Source: an uncultured Alphaproteobacteria bacterium (lineage in GTDB: Bacteria; Pseudomonadota; Alphaproteobacteria; UBA8366; JADFVY01). Taken from it: a DNA stretch of 64,000 nt. Position numbers and translations under genes: made by a program. Positions 54,109 to 63,955 of this stretch are shown piece after piece. The stretch lies in the NCBI GenBank assembly GCA_947259105.1, contig CAMYKU010000006.1, positions 17,851 through 81,850 of the forward strand, read 5' to 3'. Each line of letters opens with the position of its first letter. Position 1 is the first letter of the stretch. The notes below the pieces were generated by a model, which was not told where the DNA came from, did no database searches, and saw only the letters and a program-made list of their open reading frames with translations.

Positions 54109-55374
54109 CTAACCGGTTTTGGTGCGCCGCGGTCCCACCCGCTCCAACAGCACGGCCATCCGCCGCCGCCGCCGCCACAACAGGACCGTGGCCACCAGGC
54201 AAAGCAGCCCGCCGACGGCTAGCGGCCAGCGCAGCCCGAATGGGCCGGACAGCGCCCCCATGACCAGCGAACCCACCGCGGGGCCGCCCCGGAAGATCAC
54301 CCCGTAAAGGCTGAGCACGCGGCCGCGCACGGCGTCGTCGACGGCCCCGAGGATCAGCGTCTGGGTGGCGATCGCGCTGGACACCATGGCGCCTCCGAAA
54401 ATCGCAGCCGCCGGCACCGCGACCCAGAACAGCGCGGTTCCGGTAAACAGCAGCAGCGAAATCGCACAGCCGCCGCCGCCAATCAGCGCGATCGTCAGCA
54501 GGCCCGCCGTGCTGCCCCGCTTGGCCAGCCAGACGCCGCCGGCCACCGCGCCCAGGCCGACGGCCGAGGTCAGCCAGGCCAGGCCGCCCGCACCGCGCGC
54601 AAACACGACATCCGCGAATCCGGGCAACAATTCGCCCATGGGGCGGGCCAGGACCGAAATCGTCAGCATCAGCAGCAGCAGCGGGCCGATCGCCGGATGG
54701 CGGATGGTGTATCGCACGCCCTCGGCGATCTCGGCCAGCATCCCGCCACCGGGTCCGATGGCCGCGGCCCCGCGCTCGAGTCGCAACTGCGTTAGCGCGA
54801 ACAGCAGGGCGATGACCGTAACAGCATACAGTGCAAACGTCGGCGCCACGCCCCACACGGTTATGACAAGGCCAGCGAGCGCCGGCCCGACGAACCGCGC
54901 CAGATTGAAAATCAGCGAGGATATGGCGACGGCAGCCGGCACGTCGTCGGCCTTGACCAGCGACGGCACAAGCGACAGCCGCACCGGCATGTAGACCGCC
55001 CGCACGGCGCCAAGGAAGGCCGTGAGAATCAGCAGGGAGACGATCTCGATCAGCCCCGACCAGGTCAGGACGAACAAAACCAAGGTCTGCAGCAGCGACA
55101 GGCCCTGGCAGATCAGGGCCAGGCGCAGGCGGTCGAGCCGGTCCGCCAGAACGCCGGCGAACGGCCCAACCACGACCGCAGGGAACAGGTCGGCGAAGGC
55201 GACGGCGCCCAGCCAGAAGCCGGAATAGGTCATCTCCCACGTCAGCCAGCCGACGCCGAGCCGCTGCACCCACAGCCCGACCAGCGTAACGGCGCTGCCG
55301 GCTGTGTAGATCGCAAAATTCCGGTTGCCGAAGGCGCTGCGAATGGCGCCGAAATCGGCCAGGCCGTATGCCAT
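54109..55374 (-). CDS. MFS transporter
   Basis: A 421-residue major facilitator, about 12 helices, of the drug-efflux/MdfA-like or 'MFS_3' (enterobactin-exporter-like) type: the first repeat has the GPFAGVLADRLDRLR loop motif. Substrate unknown. Single gene, convergent with nothing close by. Confidence 0.9.
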   Translation of the reverse strand: MAYGLADFGAIRSAFGNRNFAIYTAGSAVTLVGLWVQRLGVGWLTWEMTYSGFWLGAVAFADLFPAVVVGPFAGVLADRLDRLRLALICQGLSLLQTLVLFVLTWSGLIEIVSLLILTAFLGAVRAVYMPVRLSLVPSLVKADDVPAAVAISSLIFNLARFVGPALAGLVITVWGVAPTFALYAVTVIALLFALTQLRLERGAAAIGPGGGMLAEIAEGVRYTIRHPAIGPLLLLMLTISVLARPMGELLPGFADVVFARGAGGLAWLTSAVGLGAVAGGVWLAKRGSTAGLLTIALIGGGGCAISLLLFTGTALFWVAVPAAAIFGGAMVSSAIATQTLILGAVDDAVRGRVLSLYGVIFRGGPAVGSLVMGALSGPFGLRWPLAVGGLLCLVATVLLWRRRRRMAVLLERVGPRRTKTG

Positions 55375-55495
55375 GAGGATGTGATCTTTCGCGTAACCGT
55401 CGTTACCAGTTAATCCGATTTCGAAACGCTGCGGTAATATTTCTGCGCATATTATGCGCCACAGTTTCGCGCGTCAGGAAAAGGAGCGCCGTGTG

Positions 55496-55801
55496 ATGCA
55501 CACACCAGCCGTCGAGATAGCGGATCTGCGCCGCATCGTAAATCGCCTGCTCGACCATATCGAGGGCAGCGGGAGACGGTCGATCACCCTGAACCAGACG
55601 TTTTACTGGGACGTGCCGGAAGAAGAGCGTTACGGGATCGACGACCTGCCCGGTGACCTGGACGTGCGGTCGCTGCATGACGACTGGGATTGTATCCGAT
55701 TTTTGCTCGAGGAGGGGGAAGAGCCGATCGTCGACCAGCTGAGCGAAACGGCGACCTTGCTTCGCTACATAGCCGACAGCCTTCGCGAAGAGATTGACTG
55801 A
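55496..55801 (+). CDS. Conserved hypothetical protein, acidic
   Basis: A 101-residue soluble acidic protein of unknown family. Conserved-looking parts are WDVPEEERYGIDDLP, DLDVRSLHDDWD and LLRYIADSLREEID. The start at 55496 (or GTG at 55493) follows an AAGGAG site. It is the first of three genes in the same direction (next two are membrane paralogues) and may be transcribed with them. Confidence 0.7.
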   Translation: MHTPAVEIADLRRIVNRLLDHIEGSGRRSITLNQTFYWDVPEEERYGIDDLPGDLDVRSLHDDWDCIRFLLEEGEEPIVDQLSETATLLRYIADSLREEID

Positions 55802-55831
55802 ACGCGCGCCCATGACAATGCGGACGGCATC

Positions 55832-56698
55832 ATGAGCAGAAGGAGCCTTTACCTGGCGGTCGGCTTCCTGTGGGCCACGCTGCTCGGTGTCGGCGCGGGC
55901 CTTGCCGCCGCCGCCATCGCTGCCGGTGTGGCATGGATCTATCTGTTCGGCGATTCGACCTGGCCGGACTGGACAAACTGGGCAATCCCCGGGGTCGGCG
56001 CGGTTATCGGACTGGCGACGTTCGCCGGCTCGATGGTCGTGACCCGCATTGTCGCCAATCGTCATGATGCGTCCGGAAGCAAGAGGGCCGACGAAAAGGG
56101 CGGCAGCATGTTCGCCTGGCTTCTGCTGCTGCTCGGCCTCGCGGTCGCGGGTGGCTTCGCCTGGCAGGAATATGGCCGCCAGGAAAAAATCGAGAAGGCG
56201 CGGGAAGAGGCCGCCGAAGCGGACCGGTATTTCCCGATGCTGCTTGCCGAGACGCACCGGATCGCGGATATCACCGTCGAATGGCCGGGTGGCGGCCGTG
56301 ACGGAAGCGCGATCGTGACGCTGGACGGCCTGCGCGAGGGAAGGTACCGCCTTGACTGGCAGGTGCGCAACACACTGTATGAGAAACCCTTGCTGAAGAG
56401 CGGCAAAACGCTGCAGTTGACGGCCGGCTCACGGGTGCTGGAATTCGCCCTGCCCGCGCAGGAGATCGTGGAGGGTTACCGGACACTGCTGGGCCGACAG
56501 GATGCGAATGTCCTGGTCGACGAGCCCTTCGTCTTCGAAGTGGAGCTGGCGCCGATACCGGACGAACTCGAAACGTCGCGAATGCCGGCTCACGAGATAC
56601 AGAATTTGGGCAATGGCTGGTCGCCCCTGATTCACCGGTCAGGCAAGGAATTCACCGTACGTTTCTTCCTGCGCGGGGGCGCATTGTCCTGGGAATGA
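55832..56698 (+). CDS. Membrane protein of unknown function, paralogue 1
   Basis: A 288-residue protein: about three transmembrane helices in the first 110 residues (near 7-36, 51-75 and 93-110), then a soluble C-terminal domain, mainly beta, with EWPGGGRDG and GRYRLDWQV. The next gene has the same plan and the same EWPGGG/KWPGGG...YRLDW pattern, so the two are paralogues of a family I do not recognise. Location: inner membrane with the C-terminal domain probably outside. Confidence 0.72.
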   Translation: MSRRSLYLAVGFLWATLLGVGAGLAAAAIAAGVAWIYLFGDSTWPDWTNWAIPGVGAVIGLATFAGSMVVTRIVANRHDASGSKRADEKGGSMFAWLLLLLGLAVAGGFAWQEYGRQEKIEKAREEAAEADRYFPMLLAETHRIADITVEWPGGGRDGSAIVTLDGLREGRYRLDWQVRNTLYEKPLLKSGKTLQLTAGSRVLEFALPAQEIVEGYRTLLGRQDANVLVDEPFVFEVELAPIPDELETSRMPAHEIQNLGNGWSPLIHRSGKEFTVRFFLRGGALSWE

Positions 56699-56747
56699 CC
56701 GAATTTGCCGCTCGCCAATCCATTATGCCGGAGCTAGCCCGCGAGTT

Positions 56748-57596
56748 ATGAGAGTTCAGACGCTATATGCCGTTGCGGGCCTGATCTGGGGCCTCATACT
56801 GGGGCCGGACGCCGGCCTTTACGCCGCGCGCGTGATGGGCGGTGTCGCCTGGCTGTACCAGTACGAGGACGGGGCGTGGGCAGACTGGGTAATCATTCCG
56901 TTCGGCGCCGTCATTGGCCTCACCGTTCTGTTTTCGTGCTACCAGCTTGGCGCCGCCGCCGGTCGCCGCTATGACGACACGACGGTCCAGCGTCTCAGAC
57001 ATGCGAAATCGTTGCCCTGGGCACTGCTTGTCGTGGGCATCGCGGTCGGTACGGTGACGGCGCTGACGATCGACAACCGGCAACGCGCGGTCGCGAATTA
57101 CGTACAGGCGCAAAAGGACGCCGCTGCCCGGCTGCTGGTTTTTGCCGAGACGCTTCACCAGATCACGGCATACGGCGTCAAGTGGCCGGGCGGCGGCGAA
57201 GCCGGGCGCATCGATCTGTCGTTCGGCGGCAGGCGGCACGGCGATTATCGACTCGACTGGAAGATCCTTTCGCAGGACGGAAAGGAACCGCTTCTGGATG
57301 GCAGCTATGCGGTGCGCCTTGACCCGAAATACAAGAGCACGAATATCCCCATCAGCGCCGTGGAACTGGCCAACGCCTATGTCCTGCGCAGCAAGAGGCC
57401 GGGCGCGGAAATTGTGGTCGATGAACGATTCAGGCTGGTGTTGGAATTGCGCCCGGTCCTGAACGGCAGGGAATGGAATGCGCTCCCCGATGACGAGGCG
57501 GCACGGCTGGATGACGGCGAATCGATCCTTCTGGCCCGCGCCACGACGGCGTTCCGGGTAAAGTTCGAGGCGCGGGGCGGACGCATCAAATGGTAG
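56748..57596 (+). CDS. Membrane protein of unknown function, paralogue 2
   Basis: A 282-residue paralogue of the preceding gene, 49 bp downstream. Three N-terminal helices, then a soluble domain with KWPGGGEAGRIDLSFGG and GDYRLDWKI. Overall identity looks low outside these motifs, so the duplication is old. Followed by pepN 76 bp later in the same direction. Confidence 0.72.
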   Translation: MRVQTLYAVAGLIWGLILGPDAGLYAARVMGGVAWLYQYEDGAWADWVIIPFGAVIGLTVLFSCYQLGAAAGRRYDDTTVQRLRHAKSLPWALLVVGIAVGTVTALTIDNRQRAVANYVQAQKDAAARLLVFAETLHQITAYGVKWPGGGEAGRIDLSFGGRRHGDYRLDWKILSQDGKEPLLDGSYAVRLDPKYKSTNIPISAVELANAYVLRSKRPGAEIVVDERFRLVLELRPVLNGREWNALPDDEAARLDDGESILLARATTAFRVKFEARGGRIKW

Positions 57597-57672
57597 GGCC
57601 GGGACCGTCGCGGGGCCACGGCACGAAAAAGGCTCGCTTGACCTCGCGGCGCCCCCATCCGACATTCGGTGC

Positions 57673-60189
57673 ATGACTGCAGAGGCCCGAACCGACAGCA
57701 CATCCCCGCAGACCGTCTGGCTTAAGGATTACCGGCCGCCGGACTGGCACATCGAGACCGCCGCCCTGGCATTCGACCTGGGCGAGGAGTCGACGCGAGT
57801 CACCGCGCGTCTCGCCGTCCGGCACAATCCCGACGGCCGGACCGGGCCGCTGGTGCTGGACGGCCAAGACTTCAAACTGCTGTCCGTTGCGATCGACGGC
57901 GTGCCGCTGGGCGACAAGGACTACCAGCTGACCGGCGAACGCCTGACGATCGCGAGCCCGCCGGATTCCTTTACGCTGGAAACGGTGGTGGAAATCCGGC
58001 CGCAGGACAATACGGCGCTGGAGGGACTCTACAAATCCAGCGGCACATTCTGCACCCAGTGCGAGGCCGAAGGGTTCCGCCGGATCACGTTCTTCATCGA
58101 CCGGCCGGACGTGATGGCGACATATCGCACCACGATCACCGCCGACAGGACGCGCTATCCGGTGCTGCTGTCGAACGGCAACCTCGTGGAGAGCGAAGAC
58201 CTTCCCGATGGACGCCACCGCGCCGTATGGGAGGATCCGTTCCCCAAACCCTCGTATCTTTTCGCGCTGGTGGCCGGCGACCTTGCCTGTGTCGAGGACA
58301 CCTATACGACCGGTTCCGGGCGGGCGGTGACCCTGCGCATCTACGTCGAGCCCGGCAACGCGGACCGCTGCGCCTGGGCCATGCAGTCTCTGAAGAACGC
58401 GATGGGCTGGGATGAGGCGGTCTACGGCCTGGAGTACGACCTGGACATCTACATGATCGTCGCGGTCGGCGACTTCAACATGGGCGCGATGGAGAACAAG
58501 GGCCTCAACGTTTTCAACGCGAAGTTCGTGCTGGCCAGGCCCGAAACCGCGACCGACAGCGATTATGCCTTCATCGAGAGCGTCATCGCCCACGAGTATT
58601 TTCACAACTGGACCGGCAACCGGGTGACCTGCCGCGACTGGTTCCAGCTGTCGTTGAAGGAGGGCCTGACGGTCTTCCGCGACCAGCAGTTCTCCGCCGA
58701 CATGCGCAGCGCCGCGGTCAAGCGGATCGGCGACGTGCGCGCCCTTCGCGCCCGCCAGTTCCCCGAGGATGCAGGGCCGCTCGCACATCCGGTGCGCCCG
58801 GACTCCTATATCGAGATCAACAACTTCTATACCGCCACGGTCTACGAGAAGGGCGCCGAGGTGGTGCGCATGATCCACACCCTGCTGGGCCCGGACGGAT
58901 TCCGCAGGGGCATCGATCTGTATTTCGAGCGCCATGACGGGCAGGCGGTCACGTGTGACGACTTCGTCACCGCGATCGAGGATGCCAACGGTGCGGATCT
59001 CGCGCAGTTCCGGCGCTGGTATGCCCAGGCCGGCACCCCGAAGCTCAAGGTCGCGGGCCGTTACGACAAGGCGAGCCGGACTTACGAGATGACCTTCCGC
59101 CAGTCGGCGCCGCCGACCCCCGGCCAGGATGCCAAACTGGCGCTGCATATTCCCGTCTCGGTCGGCTTGCTCGACGCGGAGGGCGGCGATATGCCCCTGC
59201 GCCTCGAAGGCGAGGACGCCGCGAACGGCGGCACGAAGATCCTGGAGCTGCGCGAGCCGGTCCAGACCTTTCGCTTCGTCGATGTGGACGCGCCGCCGAC
59301 CCCCTCGATTCTGCGGGGTTTCTCGGCGCCGGTCATCGTCGAGCAGGACCTGCCGGAGCACCAGCGTCTGCAGCTGATGGCGCACGACAGCGACCTCTTC
59401 AACCGCTGGCAGGCCGGCCAGGATATCGCGCTGCAGCTGCTGCTGCGCGGCGTTCGGGCGATCCAGCGGGACGGCGCAGGGCCGGCCGGCAAGGCCTTCG
59501 TCGCCGCGCTCGGGCGAACCCTCGAGGACGAAACGCTGGACCCCGCCTTCGCGGCGGAAATGCTGGCCCTGCCGGGCGAGGACGTGATCGCCGACCGCAT
59601 GGAGGTGATCGACGTCGAAGCTGTGCACCTGGCGCGCGAAGGCCTGCGCCGGACGATCGCAAAGACTCTTGGCGACAGCCTGCTGACCGCCTACCACCGC
59701 CATGCCGGAAACGCCCCACCCTCCCCCGCGGCGCGCGCGGCGGGCCATCGGGCGCTGAAGAACCGGGCCCTCGGCTATCTGGTGGCGACCGGTGAACCTG
59801 AGATGGACGATCTCTGTCACACGCAGTTCGAAAACGCACAGACCATGAGCGATTCCATCGCCGCGCTGGCGCTGCTGGCGCACGGCGATTCGCCGCACCG
59901 CAGGCGCGCGCTGGCGGAGTTCCGGCAGCGCTGGTCCGACGACCGGCTGGTGCTCGACAAGTGGTTCATGGTGCAGGCGACGGCGCCGCGCGCCGATACG
60001 CTGGAGCGGGTGCACGAGCTGATGCGGGACTCCGCGTTCTCGATGCGCAATCCGAACAAGGTCCGCGCCCTCATCGGCGCCTTCGCCGGCGCCAATGCCG
60101 TCCGGTTCCATGCCGCCGTAAAGCGCATCCTCGACCACGACGGGCTGAGCCGCGACGTCTACGAGATCGCCAAGAAGACGCTGGGGTAA
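57673..60189 (+). CDS. pepN: Aminopeptidase N
   Basis: An 838-residue M1 zinc aminopeptidase. Substrate-anchoring GAMEN (NMGAMENKGL, near residue 272) and the zinc site H307-E308-x-x-H311 with Glu330 (HEYFHNWTGN ... LKEGLT), in the standard spacing. Cleaves N-terminal residues from peptides in the cytoplasm. It is 30 to 50 residues shorter than E. coli PepN, mostly at the ends; start as given has no alternative of better quality. Confidence 0.96.
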   Translation: MTAEARTDSTSPQTVWLKDYRPPDWHIETAALAFDLGEESTRVTARLAVRHNPDGRTGPLVLDGQDFKLLSVAIDGVPLGDKDYQLTGERLTIASPPDSFTLETVVEIRPQDNTALEGLYKSSGTFCTQCEAEGFRRITFFIDRPDVMATYRTTITADRTRYPVLLSNGNLVESEDLPDGRHRAVWEDPFPKPSYLFALVAGDLACVEDTYTTGSGRAVTLRIYVEPGNADRCAWAMQSLKNAMGWDEAVYGLEYDLDIYMIVAVGDFNMGAMENKGLNVFNAKFVLARPETATDSDYAFIESVIAHEYFHNWTGNRVTCRDWFQLSLKEGLTVFRDQQFSADMRSAAVKRIGDVRALRARQFPEDAGPLAHPVRPDSYIEINNFYTATVYEKGAEVVRMIHTLLGPDGFRRGIDLYFERHDGQAVTCDDFVTAIEDANGADLAQFRRWYAQAGTPKLKVAGRYDKASRTYEMTFRQSAPPTPGQDAKLALHIPVSVGLLDAEGGDMPLRLEGEDAANGGTKILELREPVQTFRFVDVDAPPTPSILRGFSAPVIVEQDLPEHQRLQLMAHDSDLFNRWQAGQDIALQLLLRGVRAIQRDGAGPAGKAFVAALGRTLEDETLDPAFAAEMLALPGEDVIADRMEVIDVEAVHLAREGLRRTIAKTLGDSLLTAYHRHAGNAPPSPAARAAGHRALKNRALGYLVATGEPEMDDLCHTQFENAQTMSDSIAALALLAHGDSPHRRRALAEFRQRWSDDRLVLDKWFMVQATAPRADTLERVHELMRDSAFSMRNPNKVRALIGAFAGANAVRFHAAVKRILDHDGLSRDVYEIAKKTLG

Positions 60190-60523
60190 GAGCCGCAACC
60201 CGCCAGCTGTAACGCCGCTCTGCGGCCGGCAGGCGCGGCATGCGGTTCGCGTTGACGATCCCGGGCGGACTATCCGGCTTCAGGCGGGTGGGAACAATCA
60301 ACCACATAAGATACTGGAAAGACATGCAAGGCTGTCTCAGCCCTTGGGATGTCCGGCGCGGAATATAGATAAAACATTCTTAAAACGTGCCACATTTTTT
60401 CTTTTTTATTTTCAAATCTTCGTGTATGTCGATACAGATTATAAGTTCAAACTGCACTCCTTTGTGCTTGAATTACTACGACACTCCGTCAGGGAACTCC
60501 AGATTGACAGGAAGGGTGGCCCA
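60190..60523. other. AT-rich leader upstream of the PKD protein
   Basis: 334 bp. From about 60360 to 60490 the sequence is strongly AT-rich (runs of T and A such as ATTTTTTCTTTTTTATTTTC) compared with the GC-rich neighbourhood. It probably contains the promoter; an acquired segment is also possible. No gene. Confidence 0.5.
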
Positions 60524-63500
60524 ATGACACGATATCGTCCGGTATTCCGTTTTTCCGCCATTGTTTGCTTACTCGCCGCAGCCCTGGCCGGGCCGATTGC
60601 GCCGGCCGCTGCGCAGGAAAGCGCCTATGTCTTCCATCCGGTCGCCGTAACCGGCGAGTACGCGCCGGAAACCGACTGGTCGATATTTGGAAGCGTCGGA
60701 TTCGGCGATCTGGATGATTCAGGCCTCGTCGCATTCACCGGTTCAGCAAGTTTCTTTAGTCGCGGAATTTGGGCTGGATCGCCGGGTCACGCATCGCTGG
60801 TCGTGCGATCCGGAGACCCGGCGCCCGGCGGCGCCGCACTTTCGTTCAACCAGTTCTGGGGCGGCGCATTGACGAACGCATCGGGCGCGGTTGCGTTTCA
60901 TGCAACCTACAATGCCGGTGGCGTGCTCTCTGGCGATGGGCTTTGGGCCGGCTCCGCTGGGAATATGGGCCTTTTGGCATTGAGCGGCGATCCGGCGCCC
61001 GGCACCGCGGGATTCCCGTACTCTTCGCATAACTTTGGAATCGCCTCTATCGACGATTTCGGCGTCACATCGTTCAACGCCGGCTTCGATACGCCCAGTG
61101 GCCAGAGGACGGGAGCATGGACTGGAACACCCGGTGCCCTGGCGCCCGTGGCGCTGAGCGGCGATCCGGCGCCGGATACCAACGGGTTGTTCTTCACCCA
61201 TATCTACATGGTCCCCAATAAAGCGGGGACGGCGATAATAGCCGCCAAAACCGACGATCCCGCCGCCGCCTTTCCCGGCGGATACTGGAAAACCGGAACC
61301 GCCGGCCTGAGCGCGGTCGCCCAGGCAGGGGACGAGGCGCCGGGTACCGGAGGCCGGACATTCGGCAATTTGACGATGGGCGCAAGCAGCGCCTCCGGAA
61401 GCGGGTCTACGGATACTCCTAGTGTGGCGGTCATCACCGGGCCGGTTTTGAACCAGTCGGGCAATGTCGCGTTCAACGGCTATCTCAATCCGCTCGATCC
61501 CACGACCGGTATCGGGGACGAGGGAATCTGGATTCAGGACGACACGGGCCTGCATCTGGCCGCCCTGGTGGGAGACACCGCTCCCGGCACCGGCGGACTG
61601 CAGTTTGCCGATTTCAACCACGTCAATTACAACATCCTCGGACAGATTGCGTTCGACGCCGCACTGAATGCCGCCGACCCCGGCAGCGATCGCGGGATTT
61701 GGCGCGGCGTGCCGGGCAGTCTCAGCCTGCTGGTCCGCGAAGGCGACCACGCCCCGGGCACCGCCGGAGAAACTTTCGGCACCTTGACGCTGGGGCCGTC
61801 CATGAACGATGCCGGCGATATCGTCTTCTATGCGCAACTGGCCGAAAGCCGCAGCATTGGCGTTTGGGCGGTTTCGGCCGAAGGGATTCTCACGCCGATC
61901 CTGCGGGAAGGAGATTCCCTGACGGTAAAGAGTGGCGACGTCCGTTCAGTTCAGTCGATCACATACATCGATGGATTCCCCAGCTCTTATTCCGCGCTCC
62001 ATCTCTTCAATGAAGCCGGTCAACTGGCAATACTGGTCGGCTTCACCGACGGAACGAACGGGATCTTCCTCGCCTCGCCTCCCCCCGACACGCCCAACCT
62101 GCCGCCGGTCGCCAACGCCGGGCCTGATCTTACAGTGAACAACACCCAGTTCGTCACCTTGGACGGCACGGGGTCTTACGACCCGGAAGGCAAGCCCCTC
62201 GATTATGTCTGGACCATCGACGGCATGCTCTTCGCCGGCGGTCCCACCGTGACCCAAGCGCCGTTCCCGGCCGGTACCTTCACAATCACCCTCACCGTCA
62301 CGGATTTTTACGGCGCAACCGCATCTGACTCGATGATCCTCACCGTCACCAACGACCCACCGGTCGCCAATGCCGGATTGGACCAGACGGTCCAGACCCT
62401 GGAGACCGCGACGCTGGACGGCACGGGTTCGACCGACCCGGAAGGCGGCCCGATCGACTACGCCTGGAGTCTCGGCGGTGTCCTGATGGCCACCGGCCCG
62501 GCTCCGGTCGTGGGGCCATTCGATGCCGGAGTCCATACGATCACCCTGACCGTGACCGACGTGGACGGCGCCAGCGCGACCGACGAGGTTGTGGTGACGG
62601 TACTGAACCGCGCACCGGTTGCCAATGCGGGGCCGGACCGGACGGTGAACCACGCCCAGGCAATAGCCCTGGACGGCACCGGTTCTTCCGATCCCGAGGG
62701 CGGCGCGCTCGGCTATGCCTGGAGTATCGGCGGCGTCCAGATCGCCACCGGCGCCACCCCGACGGTGGGTCCGTTTGCGGTCGGCACCTACACGGTTACG
62801 CTAACGGTAACCGACGACAAGGGCGCGACCACGACGGACAGCATGATCGTCACCGTGATTAACCAGGCGCCAGTCGCCAATGCCGGGCTGGACCAGACGG
62901 TCAACCACGCCCAAACGGTGGCCCTTGACGGCGCCGGCTCCTCCGATCCGGAAGACGGTGCGCTTGCCTACGCCTGGAGCGCCGGCGGCGTGCAGATCGC
63001 CACGGGGGCGAATCCCGTCGTTGGGCCTTTCGCGGTCGGCGTACACGCGATCACGCTTACAGTGACCGACGATCACGGTGCCACGGCCGCCGACAGCATG
63101 GTGATCACCGTAACCAACGAGGCGCCCCTCGCCGATGCCGGGCTGGACCAGACGGTCAACCACGCGCAAACGGTGACGCTCGAAGGCGTCGGCTCCTCCG
63201 ATCCGGAGGGCGGCGTGCTGACCTTTGCCTGGAGCCTCGGCGGCGTGCAGGTCGCGACCGGCGCGAATCCCGTCGTTGGGCCTTTCGCGGTCGGCGTTCA
63301 CACGATCACGCTCACAGTGACGGACGACAAGGGCGCGACCGGCACCGACAGCATGATCGTGACCGTGACCAACGCTCCGCCCCTCGCCAATGCCGGACCG
63401 GACCAGACGGCCAGCCACGCCCAGACGGTTACGCTGCCCGGCTCGGGCTCCGATCCGGAAGGCGGCGCGCTCAGCTATACCTGGAACCTCGGCGGGGTCC

Positions 63501-63904
63501 AGATCGCCACCGGACCCAACCCAACTGTCGGACCGTTCGCGGTCGGAACCCATATGGTAACGCTGACCGTTACCGACGATCACGGCGCCACCGCCACCGA
63601 CAGCATGCTCATCACCGTGGTCAACGAGGCGCCCGTCGCCAACGCCGGACCGGACCAGACGGTTAGCGTCAGGCGCAGGACCACAGCGGTGACCCTCGAT
63701 GGTTCGGCCTCAAGCGATCCGGAAGGCGGGGTCCTGTCCTATCTCTGGACCAAGGACGGGCAGACCGTCGGGACGGGCGCAACTGCCCGGGTAGATCTGG
63801 CCGCCGGCGTCCATACCTTCATCCTGACGGTCACCGACGACCACGGCGCCGCAGTTTCGGACAGCGTGGTCGTGACCGTCTCCAAGAGACGCTGGGGTTC
63901 GTGA
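60524..63904 (+). CDS. Large secreted protein with seven PKD-type repeats
   Basis: A 1126-residue exported protein: Sec signal (ending PAAAQ-ES), then about 500 residues built from repeats carrying SGDPAPGT- or EGDHAPGTAG-like motifs (a DUF7453-like module seen with 'choice-of-anchor' proteins), then seven tandem PKD/Ig-like units of 85 residues from residue 527 on. Each PKD unit has PVANAGPDQTV, GTGSSDPEGG and ITLTVTDDKGATATDS patterns. Such proteins are surface or extracellular and often bind matrix or other cells. I see no LPXTG, type-I secretion or autotransporter ending; the last residues SKRRWGS end the last PKD. ATG at 60524 has GGAAGGG upstream. Confidence 0.85.
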   Translation: MTRYRPVFRFSAIVCLLAAALAGPIAPAAAQESAYVFHPVAVTGEYAPETDWSIFGSVGFGDLDDSGLVAFTGSASFFSRGIWAGSPGHASLVVRSGDPAPGGAALSFNQFWGGALTNASGAVAFHATYNAGGVLSGDGLWAGSAGNMGLLALSGDPAPGTAGFPYSSHNFGIASIDDFGVTSFNAGFDTPSGQRTGAWTGTPGALAPVALSGDPAPDTNGLFFTHIYMVPNKAGTAIIAAKTDDPAAAFPGGYWKTGTAGLSAVAQAGDEAPGTGGRTFGNLTMGASSASGSGSTDTPSVAVITGPVLNQSGNVAFNGYLNPLDPTTGIGDEGIWIQDDTGLHLAALVGDTAPGTGGLQFADFNHVNYNILGQIAFDAALNAADPGSDRGIWRGVPGSLSLLVREGDHAPGTAGETFGTLTLGPSMNDAGDIVFYAQLAESRSIGVWAVSAEGILTPILREGDSLTVKSGDVRSVQSITYIDGFPSSYSALHLFNEAGQLAILVGFTDGTNGIFLASPPPDTPNLPPVANAGPDLTVNNTQFVTLDGTGSYDPEGKPLDYVWTIDGMLFAGGPTVTQAPFPAGTFTITLTVTDFYGATASDSMILTVTNDPPVANAGLDQTVQTLETATLDGTGSTDPEGGPIDYAWSLGGVLMATGPAPVVGPFDAGVHTITLTVTDVDGASATDEVVVTVLNRAPVANAGPDRTVNHAQAIALDGTGSSDPEGGALGYAWSIGGVQIATGATPTVGPFAVGTYTVTLTVTDDKGATTTDSMIVTVINQAPVANAGLDQTVNHAQTVALDGAGSSDPEDGALAYAWSAGGVQIATGANPVVGPFAVGVHAITLTVTDDHGATAADSMVITVTNEAPLADAGLDQTVNHAQTVTLEGVGSSDPEGGVLTFAWSLGGVQVATGANPVVGPFAVGVHTITLTVTDDKGATGTDSMIVTVTNAPPLANAGPDQTASHAQTVTLPGSGSDPEGGALSYTWNLGGVQIATGPNPTVGPFAVGTHMVTLTVTDDHGATATDSMLITVVNEAPVANAGPDQTVSVRRRTTAVTLDGSASSDPEGGVLSYLWTKDGQTVGTGATARVDLAAGVHTFILTVTDDHGAAVSDSVVVTVSKRRWGS
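62102..63885 (+). repeat. Seven tandem 255-bp PKD repeats
   Basis: Units begin at 62102, 62357, 62612, 62867, 63122, 63377 and 63629 (unit six is 84 codons). Units 3-6 are the most alike, so they probably arose by recent internal duplication. Confidence 0.9.
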
Positions 63905-63922
63905 CGCGTATTGACCCGGACC

Positions 63923-63955
63923 GCGGGGAGCCGGCCGATGGTGGCGGCTCCCCGC
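63923..63955 (+). terminator. Possible terminator of the PKD gene
   Basis: GCGGGGAGCCG-N11-CGGCTCCCCGC, an 11-bp perfect stem, 19 bp after the PKD gene stop. No T-run follows. Confidence 0.4.

Noticed and set aside
57586..60198. 870-codon open frame on the minus strand opposite pepN
   Set aside because: Mirror of pepN codon bias; no motif and no ribosome site, while pepN has complete active-site motifs.
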